From: Dactylis glomerata
Lineage: Eukaryota > Streptophyta > Magnoliopsida > Poales > Poaceae
Direction: 5' to 3'
DNA length: 64,000 nt
Assembly: GCA_007115705.1 (NCBI GenBank)
Contig: QXEO01000156.1
Location: forward strand, 791,846 to 855,845
Of the stretch, positions 12,401-23,097 are shown piece after piece. The notes beneath the pieces were generated by a model. The model did no database searches. It was not told the origin of the DNA and was given only the letters and a program-made list of their open reading frames with translations. The translations under genes were made by a program, and so were the position numbers. Position 1 is the stretch's first letter, and each line of letters opens with the position of its first letter.

Positions 12401-13738
12401 CCAAGGCAATGGTGAGGTTTCTCTTCCACCTGGAAGGCGTCTTGTTGTTCCATTGAATATATGTGTTGTACAGGGCATGCGCCTTGTAAGAGCACGCCTG
12501 TTATCCATGGAAACACCAGCCCGGTTCAGCGAAACACACTTGAGACCTGCCAATGATAAAGAAAATATAAGCAACGGAAGTGATATGTTGCATGATGACA
12601 TTAGTTTATTGAAGATTGATCCATATAAAGGAAGTTGGGGCCTCCGCCTTCTGGAACTAGAGCTTTTCAACCCTACGGATGTTGTTTTTGATGTTGATGT
12701 TTCTGTCCATCTGGATGGGACAAATGAAAAGCAAATGTTACTTCCAGAAGATAACACTGCCAATGCAGCTTGTCAGAAAACAAGAATTGATCGTGACTAT
12801 TCTGCCAGGGTTCTCATACCACTTGAGCACTTCAAATTACCTGTTCTTGACGCTTCCTTCTTCATAAAGGAAAACGGAAGCGATGAGCCAATGGGGTCCA
12901 AAGCTGCCACCATAGCAGAAAAGAATGCCAAGGCAGAGTTGAATGCTTCTATCAGCAACTTGATTTCGAAAATAAAAGTGAGGTGGCATTCTGGAAGAAA
13001 TAGCTCAGGTGAGCTGAATATCAAAGATGCTATTCAGGCAGCATTACAAGCGTCTATATTGGACATATTATTGCCTGATCCCTTGACATTTAGCTTTAGA
13101 CTTGCTAAGGATGGGACTATGTGCCAGACTGATTCCTCGTCTGCCAAGCTTGGTGATAATTCCACCAGCCATTCTAACGAAAATGTTGGTCCATCTACTG
13201 GTGAGATTGTTCTGAGGTGTAAAGATCCTATATCAGCTCATGAAATGACTCATATGGAAGTTCAGATCCGGAACAACACGAAGGAAATTATTCGGATGAA
13301 CCTCAGCATCTCATGCAAAGATGTCGCAGGAGAAAATTGCTTCGATGAAAACAGTGCAACCGTCCTCTGGGCTGGTAATTCAGTTATTTGGATAATAGTG
13401 ACATTTTTTTTTGCATTTCATGATCTGTTTTGAGTTTTCGTTTCCAAAGGAAAGCAACTATTGCCAAGTTTCTACATTATCAAGCACATACTCTGACAAA
13501 TTCTGTTTTCTGTGTAGGTGTTCTTAGCGACATACAGCTGGAGGTTCCACCATTGCAGGAGTTGGTGCATCCTTTCTCGGTCTACTTTCTAGTACCTGGA
13601 GACTACTCGCTGCAATCTTCTTCTGTTATAATCGACGCTACTGATGTTCTTCGTGCTCGGGCGAAGGCTGAGTCACCGGATGAACCTATTCTATGCCGTG
13701 GATCCCCGTTCCAAATCCATGTAGTTGGTACAGAGTAG
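6450..13738 (+). CDS. TRS120: TRAPPII complex subunit TRS120 (TRAPPC9-like), 10 exons, frameshift in exon 1
   Basis: Subunit of the TRAPPII tethering complex that acts with Rab GTPases at the trans-Golgi and, in plants, in cytokinesis. Exons: 6450-6862, 7472-7672, 7779-7961, 8219-8328, 8901-8960, 9201-9492, 10140-10435, 10964-11835, 12388-13374, 13518-13738. Phases agree at every junction. All introns are GT-AG except the seventh, which starts GC (10436). The product would be about 1,210 aa, the usual plant size. Recognisable blocks: LPVGGAIPPQ and EDFQSSRKVLAVVGICHLP (exon 1), TPR-like helices (exons 2-6), then Ig-like beta repeats (exons 8-10), for example NPCSFDLVVESIYLSVHSGN. The start is chosen because MEPGLSIESGS matches the grass N-terminus as I recall it. 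However, 41 rather than 42 bases separate the ATG from the conserved VAVLPVGG frame, so one base is missing near 6480-6482 and the frame as written is broken. No alternative in-frame ATG exists in exon 1. Confidence 0.93.
8438..8540. mobile_element. Stowaway MITE in TRS120 intron 4
   Basis: About 100 bp with Tc1/mariner-type ends (CTCCCTCC... and ...GTCGGAG). The arms are inverted repeats around TAGATGTATCTAGACAC, and TA dinucleotides flank both sides. Confidence 0.85.
9896..9954. mobile_element. Very short Stowaway MITE in TRS120 intron 6
   Basis: 59-bp hairpin-like element with TA flanks. The left arm CCTCCGTTCCGAAATGTAA pairs with the right arm TTACATTTTGGAACACGGAGG, allowing a few mismatches. 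Confidence 0.8.
10436..10963 (+). other. GC-AG intron of TRS120
   Basis: The donor is CAG|GCATGT and the acceptor is TTCAG|G. This junction is the only one that joins the conserved DPCLPFIR and LHSLPFHPSQRE segments in frame. GC donors are a known minor class in plants. Confidence 0.8.
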
Positions 13739-14438
13739 CTCACGATGTTGTTTGCTGTAGTTTAGAGGCGGTGAATTGTACCCTTACATGCATGTGCTGC
13801 TGTGAAAATCATGTACAAGAGCATTATTATCGTTACACTTGTGATTCGTTCAAACCACTTGGAGGCTGCTTTTGTAATACAATTGTGTTTGTGTACAGTG
13901 TAAAAGCATAGTGGTTATATTTGTTTCAAACACTTGTGAAATTCTTCCCTGATGGTTTGGGTGCCTGGCCTTAATTAAATGCCCATGAATTGTTCCTCTT
14001 ACTTGCAATTCCCATTGTTTCCCCCTCTTGATGGAATAATTCCTTTTAGATGATAAGATTGTAGTATCCAAATTCATGCGTCTTGGTTCCATAGAGAAAC
14101 CAACATGTTCTCAAACCTTATTTTATTTTCCTTGAGAGTACAATGCATTCGTCGCTTTGAACTGTCAGCATCTAAAATTCAAGTTGCCGAGTTTATTTTA
14201 AAAAATTGGCATCTCATTTCTGTTCATTTGTACTGTTTTCTAATTTAAAAGATCCAAAGAATATTTTTTTGAGGGAAATCCAAAGAATATAAATGACCAG
14301 CTTGGGCAGCCCAAGGCTCAAAGCCCTAAATTCGTGCAGAGGCGCAACCGAGCAGTTGGGCCTTAACAGGCCCACACTCAGACGTAAAGAAGGCTAATAT
14401 GGGCCGTAATGTACTTTGTGGATACGATTCGCCTCTGA
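13739..14438 (+). promoter_or_regulatory. TRS120 3' region and original ERG28 promoter
   Basis: The first part is the AT-rich 3' UTR and downstream region of TRS120. At 14310-14410 lie three GGGCC-type motifs (TTGGGCCTT, AGGCCCAC, ATGGGCCG), typical of plant housekeeping promoters. They probably belonged to ERG28 before the MULE at 14448-15118 inserted between them and the gene. Confidence 0.45.
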
Positions 14439-14447
14439 CCAGTTGAC

Positions 14448-15118
14448 GGGAAATCCTATGCTCCGCCCGTTAGCGGAGCGGAACTCAGCTCCGCCCGCGT
14501 GGGCACGATGCTGGGCCGGCCCGTTAACGCGGCGGGGTGGGCTTTTTTTGTGTGTTTTTTTCGTTTTTTCTTTTTTCTGGTTTTATTATTTTCTTCTGGT
14601 TTCTCGTTTCCTTTTTTTTTACAATTCTAACTATTTTTAAAAATTTGAACTTTTTTCAAAATTTGAACATTCTTTTAAATTTGAACATTTTTTAAATTTG
14701 AACATTTTTATGTTTGAACATTTTTTATGGTTGAACATTTTTTTTATGCTTGAACATTTTTTATGTTTGAACATTTTTTTATTATTAATAATTTTCAAAT
14801 TTGAATATTTTTTATATTTGAACATTTTTTGTTTGAACATTTTTTATGTTTTAACTTTTTTTCAAATTTGTACAATTTTTGGAAATTGCTAAGATTTTAA
14901 TTTTGTTCAGATTTAAATTTTTGTTCATATACGAATTTTATTTAAATTCTAAATTTGCTCAAAATTTAAAATTTAAAATTGTTCAAATCTCAAAGAAAAC
15001 AGAAAAGAAAAAAGAAAAAATAAATAAAGAAGAAGTTGTTACTGGGCCGGCCCGAGAAGAGCCCTCCGCGGGCGGAGCTTCGCTAACTCCCGCTAACGCG
15101 CGGAGACTAGGAGCCCCC
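14448..15118. mobile_element. Non-autonomous MULE (Mutator-type) upstream of ERG28
   Basis: 671 bp flanked by a perfect 9-bp target duplication CCAGTTGAC (14439-14447 and 15119-15127), the length made by Mutator-type transposases. The ends are imperfect long inverted repeats: left TCCTATGCTCCGCCCGTTAG against right, reversed, TCCTAGTCTCCGCGCGTTAG; both then contain CTCCGCCCGCG and GGGCCGGCCC. The middle (14560-15020) is a very AT-rich series of TTTGAACATTTTT-like units with no coding capacity. Confidence 0.85.
14630..14880. repeat. AT-rich degenerate tandem repeat inside the MULE
   Basis: About fifteen imperfect copies of a 12-18 bp unit (TTTGAACATTTTT) in a row. It opens spurious Lys/Asn/Phe-rich frames on both strands. 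Confidence 0.8.
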
Positions 15119-15200
15119 CCAGTTGACTCTAGTCTTCACACCGGAGAGAAGAGAAGGCAAAGGGAGATCGCGCGGAGCAGGAGGAGGATTTGGAGAGAGC

Positions 15201-17051
15201 ATGGCGGAGAGGAAGGGCGTGCCGGCGCTTGGGTGGTGGCTGATGCTGGTCGGCTCCCTCCGCCTCGCCTCCGTCTGGTTCGGCTTCTTCAACATCTGGG
15301 CGCTCCGCGTCGCCGTCTTCTCCCAGACTGAGAGTGCGTGCCCCCCTTTTCTCATCTCTCGCTCCGTGTGGAGTAAATCGACACAGATCCAACGGGGTAA
15401 TATACTAGAGGTCTGGGGACTAGAGCTAAGAGGACTGACCTGTGTAGATGACGTCTTGTTGGTATACCCTGAATAGAAGCCGTCTTCATGACGAGTGCAC
15501 ATCAGGAGATCCGTGTGAGATTTCTCACAAGTAGTGCCTCATGAAACATTCTTATTAACACGGTTATCTTTGACTTTGAGCATTATTAACCAATTAACAG
15601 CCAAAACTCCTATATAATAGCCTTGTCACCGCTTTACGACAGCCCTCATACTAAGACGTTGCTATCTCCTGCAATTTGTTGTCAAGAGTTGTTCATTTGA
15701 GATATTAACTTAATCCTACCATGACCAACGTTTTTTCTGTGGATCAGGAGATCCATAGGAAATTGCTCACAAGTCATGCCCTGCCATTCCGTCAAGCACT
15801 ATGATTTACGTGGTTATCTTTGAGCATTATGAACCAATAACAGCCAGTACTCCTATTTAATAAATTTTTGGTCGCTTTACCGCAGCCCTCGTACTGATCC
15901 GTTGCTATCTTCTGTCATTTGTTGTCAAGAGTTAGTTGTTCATTTCAGATAATATCTTAAACCTACTATGACCAATGTTTTCTCCGCGGATCTAATATGA
16001 AAACCATTGTTCTTTCTTTTACATGCAGTGTCTGAGATACATGGTCGTACTTTTGGGGTCTGGACACTTCTGACCTGCACACTGTGTTTTCTGTGTGCGC
16101 TAAACCTCGACAACAAGCCTCTGTACATAGCCACCTTCCTCTCGTTCATCTACGCCCTCGGTCACTTCCTCACAGAGTACTTGATATATCATACCATGGC
16201 TGTGGCAAATCTTAGCACAGTTGGCTTCTTTGCAGGTACTGTACCACAACTTGAATATAAGTGGGGCATTAGTTTCACTTTACCTTTTTCATATTACTAG
16301 TTCATTGACGTGACTGTCACATTACTAGTTATTCAATAATGTGATTTGCTTGGTGTACCATCTACTACAGCACTTGTTCTGATACATTTAGGTTGGCCGC
16401 ACCGTAAATATTCATTCAGTCTAACTTTATGAAATAATGCTATAAGTCCTGCCTTGTACGAGCTAGTTTTTCTATCTACAAGTCATTTTCTGGCGTTTGC
16501 TAAAATATTCATCTAGGAATGGAAAATTTGCTACAGGACACCGTTATTTTCTGGCGTTTGCTAAAACACACTGCTCAATTGTGGCTTTGCCAAGTACCAT
16601 TACAATTTTGTGTCACATTTGCCAGAACACACCGCACTGCCCAAAAAAGGAAAGTTTCACCATTTTGTTGGGATGACCATCCTATGACCGGTTTTGAACA
16701 ACTTTTCCATTTTAGGTCATACGATGTGTTTTGGCAAAGCCACAATTGAGCAGTGTGTTTTGGCAAACGCCAAAAAATAGCGGTGTCCTGTAGCAAATTT
16801 TCCCATGTTAGTTTGAGACATTGTACAAAGTGTCGAAATTGGGGCATCTAAAGCTCTCGTTGACTGATATTAACAGATCATTCGTTTGTAGCTTCAGGTT
16901 ATTTGTCGTTTTTCAGATAAAATCAGGCAAAACAAGAAGTTTTCTGATCGACTCACTCCTTTCTTATTCAGGGACATCGATTGTATGGATGCTGCTCCAG
17001 TGGAATTCTCACGGGGATTCGCGTGGCTCTCATGCGGTGAAGCAGTCATGA
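15201..17051 (+). CDS. ERG28: Ergosterol biosynthetic protein 28 homologue (ERG28), 3 exons, 139 aa
   Basis: ER membrane scaffold that holds the sterol C-4 demethylation enzymes (sterol methyl oxidase, C-4 decarboxylase/dehydrogenase, ketoreductase) together. Exons: 15201-15333, 16029-16235, 16972-17051; phases fit and all introns are GT-AG. Family blocks seen: GWWLMLVGSLRLASVWFGFF near the N-terminus (first membrane segment), HGRTFGVWTLLTCTLCFLCA (second), LYIATFLSFIYALGHFLTEY (third), and NLSTVGFFAGTSIVWMLLQW (fourth). Four membrane segments is the family norm. The ATG has good context (agcATGG) and the first exon starts only 73 bp after the MULE target duplication, so the MULE very likely lies in the promoter or 5' UTR. 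The C-terminal tail ends AVKQS. Confidence 0.95.
16521..16803. mobile_element. Long-TIR MITE in ERG28 intron 2
   Basis: 283 bp whose first and last ~73 bp are nearly perfect inverted repeats, starting GGAAAATTTGCTACAGGAC and ending GTCCTGTAGCAAATTTTCC. The central ~135 bp is unrelated. No clear 9-bp target duplication was seen, so the Mutator-like assignment is tentative. Confidence 0.7.
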
Positions 17052-17535
17052 GTGTCGTATTTTGCACGTACTCACGGAGGATCCTTGCGGAAGGCCATTT
17101 CATATTTACCCCGGCAGTTGTTTATTTATTTTTATCCTTCTGTCTTAGTATTGTTTTGCCTGAAACATCTGTTGTAGATTCAAACTGAAAACCAGAAGCT
17201 GTAACAAGGAATACCATTTCTTGAGATAGATCATTGTGGCCTGAAAAACTACACTAGCCACACTTGAGATATTTGGTTGCCTTTTCTCTTTTTTTGATAC
17301 CACAAATGTGTAACACTTCCGTTCCCACCACTGGCATGCTTTGTTGAACTCTTGTCATATCTAATCAGAGTCGCACTAAAGTCATGCATGAATATCCACA
17401 TCAATGCTTCAATCACTAATATCTAACGCTTTCTTTGCATATAAAATCCACAAATTAAGCAGTTGTCTTTTCACAACTATTTCATTGATAATGTTTGCAT
17501 GTTTATATAGCTTATAAAAAGAATCATAAGCAAAA

Positions 17536-17608
17536 GCTTTCATAGCTCAGTTGGTTAGAGCACCCGTTTAGTAAGCGGGAGGTCCTGAATTCAACTCTCA
17601 GTGAAAGC
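17536..17608 (+). tRNA. tRNA-Thr (anticodon AGU)
   Basis: A 73-nt cloverleaf. Acceptor stem GCTTTCA/TGAAAGC is perfect, D stem GCTC/GAGC, anticodon stem CCCGT/GCGGG with loop TTAGTAA (anticodon AGT at 17570-17572), variable loop AGGTC, and T loop TTCAACT. No intron. The T stem CTGAA/CTCAG has four good pairs, but the pair next to the loop (17589 with 17597), normally G-C, is A-C here. That base is also part of the internal B-box promoter, so activity may be reduced. The gene lies between ERG28 and the xylulose kinase gene on the same strand. Confidence 0.85.
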
Positions 17609-17695
17609 AATCTCTAATTTTTTTCTGCCACTAGTCCTGGTCATCAAAATCCACAAACACACCACAGATTCACAGAGCTTCTCTGCGCCCTCGTC

Positions 17696-20600
17696 ATGGC
17701 TAATGGCGGCGATCGTTGCTCCCTCCTCCTCCCGGACGGCTCCCTATTCCTCGGATTTGATTGCTCCACGCAGTAAGAACACCATCTTCCATAGCTCCGA
17801 CTGATTATCTTCCATGGAATTCCTGATTAATCAGGCACGGTCTTCGCTGTCTCCGCAGGTCGCTCAAAGCCACGGTGCTGGACGCCGGCCTCGCAATCGT
17901 CGCCCACGACGCCGTCCACTTCGACTCCGAGCTGCCGCACCACGGCACCGAGGGCGGCGTCCGCCGGGACCCGGCCGAGCCGGGCCGCATCGTGTCCCCG
18001 CCGCTGATGTGGGCGGAGGCACTGGAGCTGCTCCTGCAAAAGCTGCAGCCCAGGGTGGACTACGCCCGCGTGGCCGCCGTCTCCGGCAGCGCGCAGCAGC
18101 ACGGCAGCGTCTACTGGGGCCACGGGGCCGGCGCCGCGCTCGCATCCCTGGACCCGAACCAGGGCCTGGCGACGCAGCTCGCGGGCGCGCTCGCCGCGCC
18201 GGAGTCGCCCGTGTGGATGGACAGCAGCTCGACGGCGCAGTGCCGGGAGGTCGAGGCCGCCCTGGGAGGCGCGCTGGCGCTGGCCGCCGTGACGGGGTGC
18301 CGCGCGCACGAGAGGTGCACGGGCCCGCAGATAAGGAAGATGTTCCAGAAGAAGCGGGATGTCTACGACGGCACCGAGAGGATCTCGCTTGTCAGCTCGT
18401 TCATGGCGTCGCTGCTCATCGGCGGCTACGCCTGCATCGACCAGACAGACGGTGCCGGGATGAACTTGATGGACATCCAGACGCGCCAGCTGCGGGAAGA
18501 TGCACTTGAGGTTTGTAACTGTAGTTTGTCGAAATGTTCAGAGCTTTGCCACTGTAGTTTGTTGCAGGAACTGCGTTTCTGTGGACTGAGAGTAGCAGGA
18601 TCGCGTAGCAACTGTATTCAATTTTGGTTGATTTCCCCCTATTGCTTTCTGGTTGTTTCCGATTTTCCCCAAATTGCTAAATTGGTTCTGATGCATTCCA
18701 CGTTTACAGGCTACAGCTCCAGATTTAGAGGTTAAGATTGGGAAGCTAGCACCAGCGTATGGGATAGCTGGAACTTTAGCCCCTTATTTTGTCCAGAGGT
18801 AGCTTACACCTAATTTGTTTGTCTAGAATTTTGTTCATGTCTTTGTCTCATAGTTGTTCAGTAGCATGGTCTAGTACACTACCATTAAGACTAAATATCT
18901 ACAAATCTGGGTTGTATGAACGAGCTACTGATTACTACTATGTTGTTTGCAATGGGGCTAATGTTGTAGCAATTGGTTTTTTAAGTAAAATAATATGAAC
19001 ATTCAATTGTACCCCATATCAACTTTTTAGTCATTGATCATGGCCCCCTTCTTTTCAGCTTATTTTCCAGATTCTCCCAGAAGCTACCCTCCACCAGCTT
19101 CTCCCAGAATCTCGTTTCTAAAATTTGCACAACAATCTAGATAAGTATTGGGAAGACTAATCTAGATTGTTGTGAAAATTTTAGAAACGAGATTCTGGGA
19201 GAAGCTGGTGGAGGGTAGCTTCTGGGAGAATCTGGAAAATAAGCTGAAAAGAAGGGGGGACATATGCATAACCAACTTGTGAGAATGATAGGCTTGTATA
19301 CTTCATGTTTTCTCAGATTTCAGTTTACAAGCAATTGTCTGGTTGTTCAATGGTCTGGGGACAACCCCAATAGCCTTGCAGGTACTTCAAGTTCTTTTAT
19401 CTTCTGCATATGAATCTCTTAAAACATATGGTATGTCTGTTCGCTCACATCAAACAATGTTCTAATATAAAGCACTTTTTTTTTACATAATGCAAATTTA
19501 CGAGAGTATTTTCGTATCCCTGGTGTATATGGTTATGCAGGCTTAACTTTGAGCAATCCTGGTGATCTAGCAATCAGCCTTGGAACAAGCGATACAGTAA
19601 TCATCTATGCCTCCAAGTTCTTCTATTTTTTCAAGAGCAATGCTATATGAATGTGCAGCATAGATGGTTCTGAATTTGGCCCATTGCACGAATGAAACCT
19701 AGTTTTTCTTTTAATGTGGAACAAGTATAAAAGGATTTGCAAGAAAAACTAGTCGTGTAACATTCGTCTGTTTCTATGAACTTTTGGTGGTGATTGTGAC
19801 GCCTTTATGATTCTTTAGGTATTTGGGATAACTGATGTGCCTGAACCATCCCTTGATGGAAATATCCTTCCTTATCCAGTTGACCCCAACACCTATATGG
19901 TTATGCTTTGCTATAAAAATGGATCTCTAACACGAGAAGGTACCATTTTCAGTGCCTTCTGCTATACTATTTCCTCTAGCTAACTCATATATTTCCTTCC
20001 AGATATTCGCGATCGTTATGCCGAGAAATCATGGGATGTGTTCAACAACTTCCTTGAGCAGACTGACCCCTTAAATGGTATGCAATGTATTTACTCAGGA
20101 GTAAAAAGTCAGCACTCATCGTCAAAGCACTTTTAGTGAGGCAACGGACTGAATTTAGATGGTTTTGACACTCAAGGGACCAAGAATTGTATGTTGAAGG
20201 CCAATTTAGACTCTGTCGATACTCAGTAGTCAAGGGGCCATAAATCAGACTTTCCCTCTCAAAATGACACGCCTTCTTTTCGAACAAAAATTTATCTTGA
20301 AAAAAGATGGATCCCTGGCATTTGAAATCACAGCCAGATTAACTATATTTAGACCAGCAGGTAAAGATTACAAGTTTGGCAAGTCGATACAGCCGTAGGA
20401 ATACGTTTTGATCCCACTAAGGGTAAGGCAGTTGCCTTTCGTTCCGTCAGGATAGATGCTCGCATTGACCACAGGATGCTAGCTTACCCTGGGATTATGT
20501 TTTCTCGTGTTTCTATTCTTTCACAGGAGGGAAACTGGGATTTTACTACAAGGAACACGAAATCCTGCCACCGCTCCCAGGTTATCCTCGACCTTCCATA

Positions 20601-21421
20601 TTCTTTCCTGTCCCGTCTTTATGTCACTGCTCACATGACGTTCTACTATATGACTAGTTGGGTCGCACCGTTACGTTGTCGACACCTTAACCAGTGGATC
20701 TTCTGACGAGACTGCAAGATATCATACACACGAGTTTGATTCTCCGTCAGAGGTTTGAGTACTTCACGACTCGCCAATTTCTTCAGATGACTGAACATGC
20801 CAAACACTCTGGCCGTTTTTTCACACAAGGTTATTCAGGTTCGTGCAATTATAGAAGGCCAGTTCCTGTCGATGAGGGGCCATGCTGAGAGATGTGGCCT
20901 GCCGGTGCCTCCAAAGCGGATTATAGCAACCGGTGGCGCATCGTCAAACCAGGCTATTCTCAAGATCATGGCATCCGTTTTCGGCTGTCCAGTTTACACT
21001 GTTCAGAGACCAGGTATGCAAATGAAATTTCCAGCGATCTGTTCCTGCCTTGTTATCCATATTGCGTTGTCTTTAGAAACAAAGTTGAATACTATGCATC
21101 TACTTGATGTGCATGCTTGTGGTGCTTCTCCTTGATGTATCGTTTGATCGACCGGTCGTTGCAGACTCTGCCTCGCTGGGTGCTGCTCTAAGAGCAGCCC
21201 ATGGGTGGGTTTGCAAGCAGCAAGGTGACTTTGTGCCCATCTCACGCCTGTACTCAGGCCGATTGGAGAAAACATCGCTCAACATGAAGCTGGCTGTTCC
21301 ATTTGGGGACTGCCAAGGGAACGCTGAGCTCCTGAACAAATACACGTTGTTGGTGAATAAGAGACTGGCGATTGAGCAGGAGCTTGTCGAGTGGTTTGGT
21401 CGACGTACAGTTGCGAAGTAG
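17696..21421 (+). CDS. XK2: Xylulose kinase (FGGY carbohydrate kinase), 11 exons, 571 aa
   Basis: Phosphorylates D-xylulose to xylulose 5-phosphate with ATP; the plant XK2 type is cytosolic. Exons: 17696-17772, 17859-18510, 18710-18798, 19317-19381, 19541-19596, 19819-19939, 20003-20077, 20527-20580, 20658-20752, 20839-21013, 21165-21421. All introns are GT-AG and all phases fit. FGGY motifs: phosphate-1 GFDCSTQ (about residues 20-26), QQHGSVYW (105-112), the WMDSSST block with the likely catalytic Asp near 147, phosphate-2 SLGTSDTV at the exon 5/6 join, and the adenosine motif ATGGASSN near 458-465. The start is the first ATG, 27 codons before the first conserved block, with no N-terminal transit-like region. 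No inactivating change seen. The symbol is by similarity to the Arabidopsis XK-2 type and is tentative. Confidence 0.93.
19044..19258. mobile_element. Foldback element (near-perfect 99-bp inverted repeat) in XK intron 3
   Basis: The left arm (19044-19142) and right arm (19160-19258) are almost exact reverse complements, separated by a 17-bp loop. Arms start CCCCCTTCTTTTCAGCTT and include the tract CTTCTCCCAGAATCTCG. The transcript of this intron would form a long hairpin. The superfamily is not clear, and no convincing target duplication was found. Confidence 0.85.
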
Positions 21422-22665
21422 CTTGTGGTTGGCAACATTTTTATATGGATATGTAACCCTTATTATTAGGACCGTCAGTGGCGATGATAGAGAGCCTTAC
21501 AAAATTCTTAAGCAGATAAGGGTTATAGAGAAATTGGATTATTTATATTTTTTTAGATAACAGGCTCGAAGGCCCACAAAATTGTATCAGGTGTATAGCA
21601 GGCAGTAGCTACAAAATTCAGGCATGGACTGTCACCACTATAGCATTGTGTAGCCGGATAGGATTTGTGTTCTGTCCAACATGTTCGATTCAAAATCCAA
21701 TGCTTTCAATTTGTTGGGGAACGGCGTGGGGTGTCTAGTTTGACTAGCAAAAACTTAGTAGGATGGACTTTGACACAGATAAAACAACAAAGTTTTTTAC
21801 TATTATGATCGTGTGCACGTTCTGATACCTAGGAGTACAGAAGGGTGGTCTTTGCTGTAATGTCCAAAACCTGTAAAAATTCATAGACTGACCTGCACAA
21901 GAAAACTAAAAAGTTCCGCCAACCTGACAGTGAGTTTTCTGTTTAGCTGTGCTGAACATAAATGGTCGTCTCTGGCATGCTTGATAGTACATGTGTTACT
22001 TGTGTGATACATATACCATTAGAAACTTCATTCAAATATAGATGCCACGGTGTAAATTACATAATATGCAGCCCATGTTAGTTCGGTGAGTTAAATTAGT
22101 GAGCAAACCTAAATTCCGAAAATCACGTGTGCCACGTAAATTTGGACGGAGGGGGGTAGTAGAGGGGAGAAGGGAGAAGGGAGGACCCTACTCCAGATCA
22201 AGAATCTTACTGAATCTACAAGATTCTTTCACGCACACACGGAAAATTGTAAGGTCAGAAAATATTTTCGGCAGAACCTACCCAACCGACTCGTTGTGCA
22301 GCGGAGAAGGGCGGAACCTACTCGATCTCAGATCGAGAATCTTGCTTTATCACGCTGAATCTTCGCAGAAAGAGAAGGTTGCGCACGATTCAAAGAGATC
22401 GACTTTTGCGATCCCCAGGTGCCTTTCACTTGCAAAAGTCGACCCCAAAGGGCAAAGCTTGACATCTAGAATAATCCAAATTTTAGGCCCCGTGCGCGCG
22501 TTCTGGATCATCGTGGAAAGCTGTTTGGCCACCGGGGGGCAGGAGCTCGATAGTTCCTCCGGCAGCATCATGCAGGCGCCACAAAGACATGTTAAAAAGC
22601 AGTCGACATGGTGGCGCGATTGGTTTTGGTAGTTTGAGGTGGCTGAAGCGTGTTCTAGTTCACGC
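21422..22665. other. XK 3' region and intergenic sequence
   Basis: 3' UTR of the kinase, then intergenic DNA. Near 22136-22160 the end of a Stowaway-like element (AAATTTGGACGGAGGGGGG) is present without a matching left end. At 22185-22640 a moderately GC-rich stretch contains the twice-repeated phrase GATCNAGAATCTT. No gene recognised. Confidence 0.4.
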
Positions 22666-22745
22666 AAGCTCTCTCTTCTCTGGAGATTATTAGAGCATCT
22701 CCAACGAGCTCTCTCTTCTTTGAAGATTATTAGAGCATCTTCAAC
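22666..22745 (+). repeat. 40-bp tandem duplication at the Harbinger element end
   Basis: The phrase GAGCTCTCTCTTCT...GAGCATCTCCAAC is present twice in a row (22666-22705 and 22706-22745) with few differences. The second copy includes the left inverted-repeat end of the 22733-26306 element. Confidence 0.8.
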
Positions 22746-23097
22746 CGCCGCTATATTTGACAATGGCGCGAGAGGGTTAAAGCGGAGGTCCACCAGACGT
22801 GCTATGTTAACGCACACTGAAAAAACTTTACTGTGCACTCGAAATAATCTGTCCCTGCGGGGCAAAACTCCACGTGAGCGCGCGCAAGCCAACTACCGTC
22901 TCCTGCCCACGTGTTCCCCTCTTCCTCATGTTTCGCGGTGGCCAAATTTCGATGAAATGTCCAATGGTTTGGCCACTTCCTCGACCCCTCCCTTCTCCGC
23001 CGGAGCGTTTCCCGCGCTTCAAAGAAGCTCTCCTGCTGCCGCCGCCGCCGCATCTAGCCCAAACACCGCCATCGTCCGCGGCCAGATGTTCGCGCCG

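Noticed and set aside
17814..18509. 231-codon frame overlapping xylulose kinase exon 2
   Set aside because: A shadow frame of the GC-rich kinase exon, low-complexity Arg/Gly/Ala. The kinase frame has all family motifs.
22350..22892. 180-codon minus-strand frame next to the Harbinger element
   Set aside because: It crosses the 40-bp tandem repeat and the transposon terminus, so it cannot be one conserved gene.
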